From Pseudomonas sp. ATCC PTA-122608 (GTDB taxonomy: Bacteria; Pseudomonadota; Gammaproteobacteria; Pseudomonadales; Pseudomonadaceae), in contig NZ_LPNO01000001.1 of the NCBI RefSeq assembly GCF_001952855.1, positions 192,073-256,072 of the forward strand: a DNA stretch of 64,000 bases, written 5' to 3'. Below, piece after piece: positions 26,488 through 35,142 of this stretch (its first letter is position 1; the number at the start of each line of letters is the position of its first letter). The notes beneath the pieces are model-generated. The model searched no databases, had not been told where the DNA came from, and was given only the letters and a program-made list of their open reading frames with translations. The translations under genes were made by a program, and so were the position numbers.

Positions 26488-27760
26488 GTTTTGCGGACTC
26501 CTGGTGGTTGCCATAACGGGAAATATCGAGGCCTTCGGCACTGATTTGCGGGGTTTTCTTCGCCATCAAATCGGCCAGCAAACGACCAGAGCCACAGGCC
26601 ATGGTCCAGCCGAGGGTGCCGTGACCGGTGTTCAGGAACAGGTTTTTGAACGGGGTAGCACCGACAATCGGCGTGCCGTCTGGCGTGGTCGGGCGCAGGC
26701 CGGTCCAGAAACTGGCCTGGCTCAAATCACCGCCCTGAGGATAAAGGTCGTTGACGATCATCTCCAGGGTTTCCCGCCGACGCGGGTTCAGCGACAGGTC
26801 AAAACCGGCTATCTCAGCCATGCCACCGACGCGGATGCGGTTGTCGAAACGGGTGATCGCGACCTTGTAGGTCTCGTCAAGAATGGTCGAAGTCGGGGCC
26901 ATCGCCGCGTTGGTGATCGGCACGGTCATCGAGTAACCCTTGAGCGGGTACACCGGCGCCTTGATCCCCAGTGGCTTGAGCAGTTTCGGCGAGTAGCTGC
27001 CGAGGGCCAGCACGTAGCGATCGGCGGTTTCCAGCTTGCCGTCGATCCACACGCCGTTGATCCGGTCACCGGCGTAGTCCAGGCGCTGGATATCTTGCTC
27101 GAAGCGGAATTCGACTCCCAGCTGCTTGCACATGTCGGCAAGGCGGGTGGTAAACATCTGGCAGTCGCCGGTCTGGTCGTTCGGCAGGCGCAGGGCACCG
27201 GCGAGGATATCCGTAACGCTGGCCAGGGCCGGCTCGACGCGGGCAATGCCGGCGCGGTCCAGCAGCTCGTAAGGCACGCCAGACTCTTTCAACACGGCGA
27301 TGTCCTTGGCGGCACCGTCCAGCTGGGCCTGGGTACGGAACAACTGCGTGGTCCCCAAGGTGCGGCCTTCGTAGGCAATGCCCGTCTCGGCGCGCAGCTC
27401 ATCGATGCAGTCGCGGCTGTACTCAGACAGACGCACCATGCGCTCCTTGTTCACCGCATAGCGGCTGGCGGTACAGTTGCGCAGCATCTGCGCCATCCAC
27501 AGGTACTGATCAATATCGGCGGTGGCCTTGATCGCGAGGGGTGCGTGGCGCTCCAGCAGCCATTTGATGGCCTTGAGCGGCACACCTGGTGCAGCCCATG
27601 GCGAGGCGTAGCCCGGCGAGATCTGCCCGGCGTTGGCGAAACTGGTCTCCATGGCCACAGCCGGCTGACGGTCGACCACGACCACTTCAAAACCAGCTCG
27701 TGCCAAATAGTAGGCACTGGCCACGCCAATGACACCGCTACCCAAGACCAGAACGCGCAT
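26459..27760 (-). CDS. dadA: D-amino acid dehydrogenase
   Basis: A 433-residue FAD enzyme that oxidises D-alanine and other D-amino acids to keto acids and ammonia, passing electrons to the respiratory chain at the membrane face. The dinucleotide-binding motif starts at residue 1: [20 protein letters not shown] with GxGxxG. Further DAO features are [20 protein letters not shown] and the C-terminal [21 protein letters not shown]. The ATG follows GAGGGAA. It heads dadA-ridA-dadX and diverges from dadR. A minus-strand -10 (TATACT at 27826-27821) puts the transcript start about 50 nt upstream. Expression is expected to be induced by alanine through DadR. Confidence 0.96.
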   Translation of the reverse strand: MRVLVLGSGVIGVASAYYLARAGFEVVVVDRQPAVAMETSFANAGQISPGYASPWAAPGVPLKAIKWLLERHAPLAIKATADIDQYLWMAQMLRNCTASRYAVNKERMVRLSEYSRDCIDELRAETGIAYEGRTLGTTQLFRTQAQLDGAAKDIAVLKESGVPYELLDRAGIARVEPALASVTDILAGALRLPNDQTGDCQMFTTRLADMCKQLGVEFRFEQDIQRLDYAGDRINGVWIDGKLETADRYVLALGSYSPKLLKPLGIKAPVYPLKGYSMTVPITNAAMAPTSTILDETYKVAITRFDNRIRVGGMAEIAGFDLSLNPRRRETLEMIVNDLYPQGGDLSQASFWTGLRPTTPDGTPIVGATPFKNLFLNTGHGTLGWTMACGSGRLLADLMAKKTPQISAEGLDISRYGNHQESAKHVNPAPAHQ

Positions 27761-27916
27761 TTTTATTCCCTCATCACGGCTTGACCGCTGACGTTTGTTG
27801 TTCAGCACAAAGATGTGGGCAGTATAAAAAGCAATCACCAGTGCATTTCACTATATAACTGCCTATATTTGGCGACAATTCTCGGCAAAAACCCTTTTCA
27901 CGGAGGAGCATCCCCT
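27761..27916. promoter_or_regulatory. Divergent dadA / dadR control region
   Basis: This 156-bp AT-rich gap has a good minus-strand -10 (TATACT, 27826-27821) for dadA but a poor -35, as expected for an Lrp-activated promoter. AT-rich half-sites such as CTATATAACTGCCTATATTT at about 27852-27871 are candidate DadR sites and may also hold the dadR promoter. Confidence 0.5.
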
Positions 27917-28405
27917 ATGCGGACCAACACTCAGACCAAGCGGGAGCTGGACAAGATCGACCGTAACATCCTGCGCATCCTGCAGGCTGACGGGCGAATT
28001 TCGTTTACTGAGCTGGGGGAAAAGGTCGGCCTGTCGACCACACCGTGCACCGAGCGTGTCCGGCGCCTGGAGCGCGAAGGGATCATCATGGGCTACAACG
28101 CCCGGCTCAATCCGCAGCATTTGAAGGGCAGCCTGCTGGTGTTTGTCGAGATCAGCCTCGACTACAAGTCCGGCGACACCTTTGAAGAATTCCGACGCGC
28201 CGTGCTGAAACTGCCCCACGTGCTGGAGTGCCATCTGGTGTCGGGGGATTTCGACTACCTGGTGAAGGCGCGCATCTCCGAGATGGCGTCCTACCGCAAA
28301 TTGCTCGGCGATATCCTGCTCAAGCTGCCCCACGTAAGGGAATCCAAGAGCTATATCGTGATGGAAGAGGTGAAGGAGAGCCTGAACCTGCCGATCCCGG
28401 ATTAA
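27917..28405 (+). CDS. dadR: Lrp/AsnC-family regulator DadR
   Basis: A 162-residue Lrp-type regulator. The helix-turn-helix covers about residues 10-60 (LDKIDRNILRILQADGRISF, ELGEKVGLSTTPCTERVRRL), followed by the RAM/ligand domain with LVFVEISLDYKSGDTFEEF and VLECHLVSGDFDYLVKA. In Pseudomonas the divergent Lrp homologue of the dad locus is DadR, which responds to L-alanine and activates dadAX. The ATG has a GGAGGAG site. The longer upstream frame runs through the promoter region and is rejected. A REPIN follows its 3' end. Confidence 0.93.
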   Translation: MRTNTQTKRELDKIDRNILRILQADGRISFTELGEKVGLSTTPCTERVRRLEREGIIMGYNARLNPQHLKGSLLVFVEISLDYKSGDTFEEFRRAVLKLPHVLECHLVSGDFDYLVKARISEMASYRKLLGDILLKLPHVRESKSYIVMEEVKESLNLPIPD

Positions 28406-28423
28406 GACAGCACCACAGGCCAA

Positions 28424-28510
28424 TGTGGGAGCGGGCTTGCTCGCGAAGGCGGCATGCCAGCCAACCCTATATCCACTGATCCACCGCATTCGCGAGCAAG
28501 CCCGCACACA
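28424..28510. repeat. REPIN, TGTGGGAGCGGGCTTGCTCG class
   Basis: An 87-bp inverted repeat with outer arms TGTGGGAGCGGGCTTGCTCG and a slightly degraded complement (CGAGCAAGCCCGCACACA). The inner arms GCGAAGGCGG and CCGCATTCGC have diverged. It lies between convergent dadR and ykgJ. Confidence 0.8.
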
Positions 28511-28531
28511 CTAGTTGATCGGGGACATCCG

Positions 28532-28885
28532 CTAGACCAATACCTGACGCGTCGACGCCATGTACGCGTGAATCTGCTTTTCCACCCGTGGGTGGATCAA
28601 CTCCACCGGGCGGCGGTCGTTGGGGCATGGCAAGGTCGGCGTGGTGCCGAACAGCCGGCAAATCAGCGGGCGCTCGTCGTAAACGGTGCAGCCATTGGGG
28701 CCCAGGTGCACGCAGTTGAGCTCGTCCATCGCCGCTTCCTGCTCGGCAGCGGTCTTGCGCGGCAGGCGCGACATTTCCTCGGTGGACGTGGTTACCGGCC
28801 CACAGCAGTCGTGGCAACCCGGGACGCACTCGAACGAGGGAATCTGCCGGCGCAGCGCGTTGACTTTCTGACTGTTGCAACTCAT
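28532..28885 (-). CDS. YkgJ-family cysteine cluster protein
   Basis: A 117-residue protein of the YkgJ (CxxCxxCC) family, thought to bind zinc or an iron-sulfur cluster. The cysteines are visible as FECVPGCHDCCGPV near residue 22, ELNCVHLGPNGCTVYDERPLICRLFG in the middle, and TLPCPNDRR near the end. Function is not established; family members are often called Fe-S oxidoreductases without proof. Starts at GTG 28891 and ATG 28885 are both possible and neither has a clear ribosome site. It diverges from the PuuB-like oxidase and converges on dadR. Confidence 0.85.
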   Translation of the reverse strand: MSCNSQKVNALRRQIPSFECVPGCHDCCGPVTTSTEEMSRLPRKTAAEQEAAMDELNCVHLGPNGCTVYDERPLICRLFGTTPTLPCPNDRRPVELIHPRVEKQIHAYMASTRQVLV

Positions 28886-29000
28886 CGACACAGGGACCGA
28901 ACGGCGAATAGGCGTGGATTCTGCCCTAAAAGCCCCCGGTGAGACAGCTTCGCCCGACCGCTGTATCCTGCGTCAAATTTTCCAAACAGGGATGCTCCCC

Positions 29001-30293
29001 ATGACCGCCAGCGCCCGGCACGCCAATTCCTACTACGCCGCCAGCAGTTTCCCGCAGCCTGATTATCCAGTGCTGACAGGTGAGATCGTGGCCGATGTGT
29101 GCGTGGTTGGCGGCGGCTTTTCGGGGCTTAACACCGCCCTGGAACTGGCTGAGCGTGGTTTCAGCGTGGTGTTGCTGGAAGCCCGCAAGATTGCCTGGGG
29201 CGCCAGCGGGCGCAATGGCGGGCAGCTGATTCGTGGTGTCGGCCATGGACTCGACCAGTTCACCAACGTCATCGGCGCCGAGGGCGTGCGCCAGATGAAA
29301 CTGATGGGCCTGGAAGCCGTGGAAATCGTGCGCCAGCGGGTCGATCGTTCGCAGATCGCCTGCGACCTGACCTGGGGTTACTGCGACCTGGCCAACAAAC
29401 CCCGCGACCTGGAACACCTGGCCGCCGACGCCGAAGAGCTGCAAGGCCTTGGCTATCGCCATGAAGTGCGCCTGCTGCAAGCGAGCGAGATGCGCAGTGT
29501 GATCGGCTCCAACCGCTATGTTGGCGGCATGATCGACATGGGCTCCGGCCACCTGCACCCGCTGAACTTGGCCCTCGGCGAGGCAGCAGCGGCACAGCAG
29601 TTGGGCGTCCAGTTGTTCGAGCATTCCGAGGCGGTGCGGATTGATTACGGCCCGGAGGTCAACGTTCACACGGCTCAGGGCAACGTGCGCGCCAAGACCC
29701 TGGTGCTGGGCTGCAATGCTTATTTGAACGGCCTTAACCCGCACCTGAGCGGCAAGGTGCTGCCCGCCGGCAGCTACATCATCGCCACCGAGCCGTTGAG
29801 CGAAGCCCAGGCGGCCGAGCTGCTGCCGCAGAACATGGCGGTGTGTGATCAGCGAGTGACAGTGGACTACTTCCGCTTGTCCGCCGACCGACGCTTGCTG
29901 TTCGGCGGTGCCTGCCATTATTCCGGACGCGACCCACAGGACATTGGCGCCTACATGCGCCCCAAGATGCTCCAGGTGTTCCCGCAGTTGGCCAACGTAA
30001 AAATCGACTACCAATGGGGCGGCATGATCGGCATCGGCGCCAACCGCCTGCCGCAGATTGGCCGGCTGGCCGACCAACCCAACGTGTATTTCGCCCAGGC
30101 CTATGCGGGTCACGGCCTCAATGCCACCCACCTGGCGGGCAAACTGCTGGGCGAAGCCATCAGCGGCCAGCAAAGCGGGCGTTTTGATCTGTTTGCCAAG
30201 GTGCCGCACATCACCTTCCCGGGCGGCAAGCATTTGCGCTCGCCGCTGTTGGCGCTGGGAATGCTCTGGCACCGGTTGAAAGAACTGGTCTGA
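29001..30293 (+). CDS. FAD-dependent oxidoreductase, gamma-glutamylputrescine oxidase-like
   Basis: A 430-residue DAO-family flavoprotein. The FAD-binding GxGxxG is in VCVVGGGFSGLNTALELAER near residue 37. The family signature ARKIAWGASGRNGGQLIRGVG follows, where the FAD contacts lie, and the C-terminus has GHGLNATHLAGKLLGEAISG. PuuB and the Pseudomonas PauB enzymes share this look; they oxidise gamma-glutamylputrescine and similar polyamine derivatives. A PuuR-like regulator and a PuuC/KauB-like dehydrogenase nearby support polyamine catabolism. The ATG was chosen because AGGGA lies 8 nt upstream. A related dehydrogenase of small amines cannot be excluded. Confidence 0.88.
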   Translation: MTASARHANSYYAASSFPQPDYPVLTGEIVADVCVVGGGFSGLNTALELAERGFSVVLLEARKIAWGASGRNGGQLIRGVGHGLDQFTNVIGAEGVRQMKLMGLEAVEIVRQRVDRSQIACDLTWGYCDLANKPRDLEHLAADAEELQGLGYRHEVRLLQASEMRSVIGSNRYVGGMIDMGSGHLHPLNLALGEAAAAQQLGVQLFEHSEAVRIDYGPEVNVHTAQGNVRAKTLVLGCNAYLNGLNPHLSGKVLPAGSYIIATEPLSEAQAAELLPQNMAVCDQRVTVDYFRLSADRRLLFGGACHYSGRDPQDIGAYMRPKMLQVFPQLANVKIDYQWGGMIGIGANRLPQIGRLADQPNVYFAQAYAGHGLNATHLAGKLLGEAISGQQSGRFDLFAKVPHITFPGGKHLRSPLLALGMLWHRLKELV

Positions 30294-30294
30294 A

Positions 30295-30531
30295 TCAACC
30301 GCGCCAGAAGGGTTTCAAGCCTTCCTGGCGCGCCTGTTCGACACTCAGGCCCACGTCACGCAGTTGCTCCGGGGTCAGTTCCAGCAAGGTCTTGCGCGTG
30401 TGCATGCGGTGCCAGAACAACGCCCAGGAGCGGAGTGCCGGGGCCTCGTGACGCGCCGCCATACGCCGCTCCTGCCCGGCTTCCAGTTCCTGACTGTGTA
30501 ACGCCAACCGCACATCGCTCAAACCGCTCAT
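30295..30531 (-). CDS. DUF1127 domain protein
   Basis: A 78-residue protein ending in a DUF1127 (YjiS-like) domain: HRMHTRKTLLELTPEQLRDV, GLSVEQARQEGLKPFWRG. These short arginine-rich domains are widespread in proteobacteria; some bind RNA and affect phosphate or carbon metabolism. The start MSGLSDV is supported by GAGGGGCAGG. It ends 1 bp from the convergent oxidase gene and diverges from the MocR regulator, whose dyad-rich control region it shares. That arrangement makes it the first candidate MocR target. Confidence 0.82.
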   Translation of the reverse strand: MSGLSDVRLALHSQELEAGQERRMAARHEAPALRSWALFWHRMHTRKTLLELTPEQLRDVGLSVEQARQEGLKPFWRG

Positions 30532-30617
30532 TTTCCTGCCCCTCATTTACGTATTGCCATGAGTACGTAGGATGAGCCGGCGCGCAAAACCATGACAGAT
30601 TCAACCACCCAGTATTA

Positions 30618-30678
30618 AATCCATACAGATACTGCCTATAGGCGGCTGAATCCTGTATTTTCAGCCTATCTGTACTGG
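30618..30678. promoter_or_regulatory. Nested dyad operator upstream of the MocR gene
   Basis: An inner inverted repeat GGCTGAA-N9-TTCAGCC (30644-30666) is flanked by outer arms TACAGATA (30624-30631) and TATCTGTA (30667-30674). It lies in the AT-rich gap between the DUF1127 and MocR genes and probably serves autoregulation. Confidence 0.6.
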
Positions 30679-30696
30679 TAATCGGGAAGCATCGCC

Positions 30697-32121
30697 ATGA
30701 CCCTATACGTCAACCTCGCCGAACTGTTGGGCACGCGAATCGAGCAGGGCTTTTATCGCCCGGGCGATCGATTGCCGTCGGTGCGGGCCTTGAGCGTGGA
30801 GCACGGGGTGAGCCTGAGCACCGTACAGCAGGCCTACCGTATGCTGGAAGACAACGGCCTGGCGATGCCCAAACCCAAATCTGGCTACTTTGTACCGGTA
30901 GGCCGCGACTTACCGGCACTCCCGGCAGTAGGCCGCCCGGCCCAGCGCCCGGTGGAGATTTCCCAATGGGACCAAGTGCTGGAACTGATCCGCGCGGTGC
31001 CACGCAAAGACACCATACAGTTGGGCCGTGGCATGCCGGATGTATTGTCGCCGACCATGAAACCGCTGCTGCGCAGCCTCGCCCGGATCAGTCGGCGCCA
31101 GGACATGCCGGGACTGTATTACGACACCATCCACGGCAACCTGGAGCTGCGCGAACAGATCGCGCGCCTGATGCTCGATTCAGGCTGCCAACTGACGCCC
31201 CAGGACCTGGTGATCACCACCGGTTGCCATGAAGCGCTGTCCGCCAGTATCCACGCCATCTGCGAGCCGGGCGACATCGTAGCCGTCGACTCGCCAAGCT
31301 TCCACGGCGCCATGCAGACCCTCAAAGGCCTGGGCATGAAAGCCCTGGAAATCCCCACCGACCCGCTCACCGGTATCAGCCTGGATGCGCTGGAGCTGGC
31401 GCTGGAACAGTGGCCGATCAAAGTCATACAGCTGACCCCCAACTGCAACAACCCGCTGGGCTACATCATGCCGGAGTCGCGCAAACGCGCGCTGCTGACC
31501 TTGGCCCAGCGCTTTGACGTGGCAATCATCGAAGACGATGTGTATGGCGAACTGGCCTACAGCTACCCGCGCCCACGCACCATCAAGTCCTTCGACGAAG
31601 ATGGCCGCGTCGTCCTGTGCAGCTCCTTCTCGAAGACCCTGGCGCCGGGCCTGCGGATCGGCTGGGTAGCACCCGGTCGGTACCTGGAGCGCGTGCTGCA
31701 CATGAAATACATCAGCACCGGCTCCACCGCAACGCAGCCGCAGATTGCGATTGCCGAATTCCTGAAAGATGGTCATTTCGAACCGCATTTGCGGCGGATG
31801 CGTACGCAATACCAGCGTAATCGCGACCTGATGCTCGATTGGGTCAGCCGTTACTTCCCGGCTGGCACCCGCGCCAGCCGTCCACAGGGCAGTTTCATGC
31901 TGTGGGTGGAATTACCGGAAGGCTTCGACACCCTGAAGCTCAACCGGTTGTTGCTGGATGAAGGTGTACAGATTGCTGTGGGAAGTATCTTTTCCGCCTC
32001 CGGCAAGTACAGGAATTGCCTGCGCATGAACTACGCTGCCAAACCAACGCCGCAGATTGAAGAGGCCGTGCGCAAGGTCGGCGCAACGGCCATCAAGTTG
32101 CTGGCCGAAGCCGCGGACTGA
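30697..32121 (+). CDS. MocR-type regulator (GntR helix-turn-helix plus aminotransferase domain)
   Basis: A 474-residue two-domain regulator. The GntR winged helix covers residues about 1-70 (RIEQGFYRPGDRLPSVRALS, HGVSLSTVQQAYRMLEDNGL). A fold-type I aminotransferase domain follows, with NPLGYIMPESRKR, the conserved aspartate in IIEDDVYGELAY, and the PLP lysine in SSFSKTLAPGLRIGW. MocR proteins bind PLP and an amino-acid-like effector and usually control a neighbouring gene and themselves. The divergent DUF1127 gene is the nearest target. It does not carry the features of a free enzyme only: the DNA-binding domain is complete. Effector unknown. Confidence 0.92.
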   Translation: MTLYVNLAELLGTRIEQGFYRPGDRLPSVRALSVEHGVSLSTVQQAYRMLEDNGLAMPKPKSGYFVPVGRDLPALPAVGRPAQRPVEISQWDQVLELIRAVPRKDTIQLGRGMPDVLSPTMKPLLRSLARISRRQDMPGLYYDTIHGNLELREQIARLMLDSGCQLTPQDLVITTGCHEALSASIHAICEPGDIVAVDSPSFHGAMQTLKGLGMKALEIPTDPLTGISLDALELALEQWPIKVIQLTPNCNNPLGYIMPESRKRALLTLAQRFDVAIIEDDVYGELAYSYPRPRTIKSFDEDGRVVLCSSFSKTLAPGLRIGWVAPGRYLERVLHMKYISTGSTATQPQIAIAEFLKDGHFEPHLRRMRTQYQRNRDLMLDWVSRYFPAGTRASRPQGSFMLWVELPEGFDTLKLNRLLLDEGVQIAVGSIFSASGKYRNCLRMNYAAKPTPQIEEAVRKVGATAIKLLAEAAD

Positions 32122-32183
32122 CCTTTCTCGGGAAATAGCCGTCATATGCCGACAACCGCCCTGATTCGGAACCCACGTCATTG

Positions 32184-33746
32184 ATGACCCAACGGCTATT
32201 ACCGTTTTTCCTGCTGGGCATGCTGACCCTGGGCGGCTGCGCCACCATCAACGCGCCACGCACGCCCAGCGAGGCGCTGCCGGCCAACGAGTCGTCCTTC
32301 GGCCGCTCGATCCTGGCCCAGGCCGCACCGTACAAAGGCCGCTCCGGATTCCGCCTGCTGCCCAACAGCAGCGAAGCCTTCATGGCCCGTGCCGAACTGA
32401 TCCGCAACGCACAGACCAGCCTCGACTTGCAGTACTACATCGTCCACGACGGCATCAGTACGCGGATGCTGGTGGATGAATTGCTCAAGGCTGCCGACCG
32501 TGGCGTGCGCGTGCGCATCCTGCTGGACGACACCACCAGCGACGGCCTGGACCAGATCATCGCCACCCTCGCCGCCCACCCGCAGATCCAGATTCGCCTG
32601 TTCAACCCGCTGCACCTGGGCCGCAGCACCGGCGTGACCCGTGCCATGGCGCGGCTGTTCGACCTGTCGCTGCAACATCGGCGCATGCACAACAAACTGT
32701 GGCTGGCGGACAACAGCGTCGCCATCGTCGGCGGGCGCAACCTGGGGGATGAGTATTTCGACGCCGAACCCAACCTCAACTTTACCGATATCGACATGCT
32801 CAGCGTGGGGCCGGTGGCCGAGCAACTGGGCCACAGTTTCGATCAGTACTGGAACAGCGCCCTGAGCAAACCCATCGGTGACTTCGTCAGCAGCGCCACC
32901 AAAGGCGACCTGGCCAGCGCCCGCATACGCCTCGAGGAATCCCTCGCCGAATCGCGCCAGCAAAATCATGCGCTGTACAACCGCCTGCGCACTTACAAGA
33001 CTCAGCCGCGCATGGACATCTGGCGCCGCGAGCTGATCTGGGCCTGGAACCAGGCGCTGTGGGATGCGCCGAGTAAGGTACTGGCCAAGGCCGATCCGGA
33101 TCCGCGACTGCTACTGACCACCCAATTGGCGCCGGAGCTGGAAGGTGTCAGCCATGAGCTGATGATGATTTCGGCTTACTTCGTGCCCGGGCAGCCCGGG
33201 CTGGTGTACCTGACCGGGCGCGCGGACGCCGGGGTATCGGTGAGTCTGCTGACCAACTCCCTGGAAGCCACCGACGTGCCGGCCGTGCACGGTGGTTATG
33301 CGCCCTATCGCAAGGCATTGCTGGAGCACGGGGTAAAGCTGTACGAATTGCGCCGCCAGCCGGGAGACGGAGGCGGCAGCGGCCCTCATCTGTTCCGCAA
33401 GGGCACTTTCCACGGCTCGGATTCCAGCCTGCACAGCAAGGCGATCATCTTTGACCGGGAGAAATCCTTCATCGGCTCATTCAACTTCGACCCGCGCTCG
33501 GTGCTGTGGAACACCGAAGTCGGGGTGCTGGTGGACAGCCCCGAGCTGGCGGAGCACGTGCGCAACCTGGCACTGGAGGGCATGGCGCCCCCGTTGAGCT
33601 ATCAGGCGAAACTGCAGGACGGCCAGGTGGTGTGGGTGACCGAAGACAACGGCCAACTGCACACCCTGACCCGTGAACCCGGCAGTTGGTGGCGCCGGTT
33701 CAATGCCTGGTTTGCTACCAGCGTCGGCCTGGAGCGCATGTTGTAG
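32184..33746 (+). CDS. Phospholipase D-like lipoprotein (cardiolipin synthase-like)
   Basis: A 520-residue phospholipase D-superfamily protein. A lipoprotein signal covers about residues 1-19 (LPFFLLGMLTLGGC-A). Two HKD motifs are present: HNKLWLADNSVAIVGGRNLG near residue 170, and HSKAIIFDREKSFIGSFNFD near residue 415. The second-motif half also has FDPRSVLWNTEVGVLV, as in YmdC/ClsC-type enzymes, so phosphatidyl transfer or phospholipid hydrolysis at an envelope face is likely. I chose the ATG one codon after a possible TTG. The stop codon TAG is the beginning of the REPIN at 33742, so the natural C-terminus may have been altered by its insertion. Confidence 0.88.
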   Translation: MTQRLLPFFLLGMLTLGGCATINAPRTPSEALPANESSFGRSILAQAAPYKGRSGFRLLPNSSEAFMARAELIRNAQTSLDLQYYIVHDGISTRMLVDELLKAADRGVRVRILLDDTTSDGLDQIIATLAAHPQIQIRLFNPLHLGRSTGVTRAMARLFDLSLQHRRMHNKLWLADNSVAIVGGRNLGDEYFDAEPNLNFTDIDMLSVGPVAEQLGHSFDQYWNSALSKPIGDFVSSATKGDLASARIRLEESLAESRQQNHALYNRLRTYKTQPRMDIWRRELIWAWNQALWDAPSKVLAKADPDPRLLLTTQLAPELEGVSHELMMISAYFVPGQPGLVYLTGRADAGVSVSLLTNSLEATDVPAVHGGYAPYRKALLEHGVKLYELRRQPGDGGGSGPHLFRKGTFHGSDSSLHSKAIIFDREKSFIGSFNFDPRSVLWNTEVGVLVDSPELAEHVRNLALEGMAPPLSYQAKLQDGQVVWVTEDNGQLHTLTREPGSWWRRFNAWFATSVGLERML

Positions 33747-33841
33747 GAGCAAGCTTGCTCGCGAAAAACCCGAGAGCACCGCGTTCTTTCAGGCAGCAAA
33801 CGTTATCGTTGACGACCATCGCGGGCAAGCTTGCTCCTACA
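33742..33841. repeat. 100-bp REPIN unit, reverse orientation, providing two stop codons
   Basis: Arms TGTAGGAGCAAGCTTGCTCG and complement; interior matches the other 100-bp units on the minus strand. The convergent PLD and MFS genes both terminate in TAG triplets inside its ends (33744-33746 plus strand, 33837-33839 minus strand). Confidence 0.9.
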
Positions 33842-34979
33842 CGGGCTGTGTCGCGCCGAATGCACCTTGGCGAAGCAGCAGAATCACCAATCCCAGCGCT
33901 CCCGCCGCCATCAACAGCGGCAACGCATGCCCGCTGATCCACTGGCTGCCGGCACCGGCCACCAGTGGGCCGATCAAGCAGCCAATGCCCCACAGCTGCG
34001 CGATATGCGCATTGGCGCGCACCAGCGCGTCGTCGCGGTAGCGCTCGCCAATCAGGATCAGTGACAGGGTGAACAACCCACCGGCACTGGCCCCGAACAG
34101 CACCCACACCGGCCAGATCATCAGCGTATCGAGCAACAGCGGAATCGCCAGGCTCGTCACCAGCAGCATCAGCGCGCAGCCGAGAAACAGCGTGCGCCGA
34201 GGCAGGTAGTCCGCCAGCGCACCAATCGGCAGTTGCAGCAACGCATCACCGACCACCACGGTGCTGACCATTGCCAAGGCAATCTCGGCGGTGAAGCCCT
34301 GTTGCAGGCAGTACACCGGCAACAGCGTAAGAATCATCGCCTCGAACGCGGCGAATAACGCCACCGCCCAGGCAATCGCCGGCAAGCCCTGGCAAAAGCG
34401 CAGCAAGTCGCCGAAGGTCACGCTGAAGGACTCGGCAGTCGGCGCACCGGAACGGCCCAGCAGGAGGATCGGCGAGAACGTCAGCAGACCAACGCCCACC
34501 CAGAAGCCAATGTCGTTATCCGTACCCAGCGCGCCCAGCAGCAACGGGCCTGACAGTTGGCTCAACGCATAGCTGCAGCCATACAGCGCCACCAGACGGC
34601 CGCGCCAGCGCTCGATTACCAGTTGGTTGATCCAGCTTTCGCCGAGGATAAACACGATGGTCAGGATCACCCCGATCATCAGCCGCAGCACCAGCCACAC
34701 CGGGTAGCTGGGCAATACCGCCAGCAAACCGATGGAAATCGCCCCGGCCCACAGGCACAGGCGCATCAGGTTCGCCGTGCCCAGGCGCGAAGCCAGGCCG
34801 CTGGAGACCTTGGCACCAAGCAGCACACCGAAGGCCGGCATCGCCGCCATGACGCCGATGGCGAAGCTGCCGTAGCCCCAGCTTTCCAGGCGCAGGGACA
34901 CCAGCGGCATGCTCACGCCCAAGGCTAGGCCCACGCTCAAGACCGACGCCAACACGGCGAAATAGGTCGCCCAACGCAT
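33837..34979 (-). CDS. MFS transporter (YcaD-like)
   Basis: A 380-residue major facilitator with about twelve membrane segments and a short central loop (GRSGAPTAESFSVTFGD). The N-terminal half carries RLGTANLMRLCLWAGAIS in the loop 2-3 position and VILTIVFILGESWINQLVIERWRG before helix 5, typical of the UMF/YcaD subgroup. The substrate is not known. The ATG at 34979 has AGGAG 7 nt upstream, which is better than the one at 35000. It follows the aldehyde dehydrogenase on the same strand with a REPIN between them; the same pair occurs, as I recall, beside kauB in P. aeruginosa. The stop codon is supplied by the REPIN at its 3' end. Confidence 0.86.
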   Translation of the reverse strand: MRWATYFAVLASVLSVGLALGVSMPLVSLRLESWGYGSFAIGVMAAMPAFGVLLGAKVSSGLASRLGTANLMRLCLWAGAISIGLLAVLPSYPVWLVLRLMIGVILTIVFILGESWINQLVIERWRGRLVALYGCSYALSQLSGPLLLGALGTDNDIGFWVGVGLLTFSPILLLGRSGAPTAESFSVTFGDLLRFCQGLPAIAWAVALFAAFEAMILTLLPVYCLQQGFTAEIALAMVSTVVVGDALLQLPIGALADYLPRRTLFLGCALMLLVTSLAIPLLLDTLMIWPVWVLFGASAGGLFTLSLILIGERYRDDALVRANAHIAQLWGIGCLIGPLVAGAGSQWISGHALPLLMAAGALGLVILLLRQGAFGATQPV

Positions 34980-35024
34980 TTCCACGCTCCTGTGGATCAT
35001 TATTTTTCAGGGCCGCAAACGAAC

Positions 35025-35124
35025 TGTAGGAGCGAGCTAGCTCGCGAAAAACTTGAGAGCACCGCGTGCATTCAGAATGCCCGCGTCATCGTTCAAGTCC
35101 TTCGCGAGCAAGCTCGCTCCTACA
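35025..35124. repeat. 100-bp REPIN unit, reverse orientation
   Basis: Arms TGTAGGAGCGAGCTAGCTCG and the complement of TGTAGGAGCGAGCTTGCTCG. It lies between two same-strand genes, 18 bp after the aldehyde dehydrogenase stop and 45 bp before the MFS start, so it would be inside any shared transcript. Confidence 0.9.
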
Positions 35125-35142
35125 GGGAGTCGCCGGGATTAC

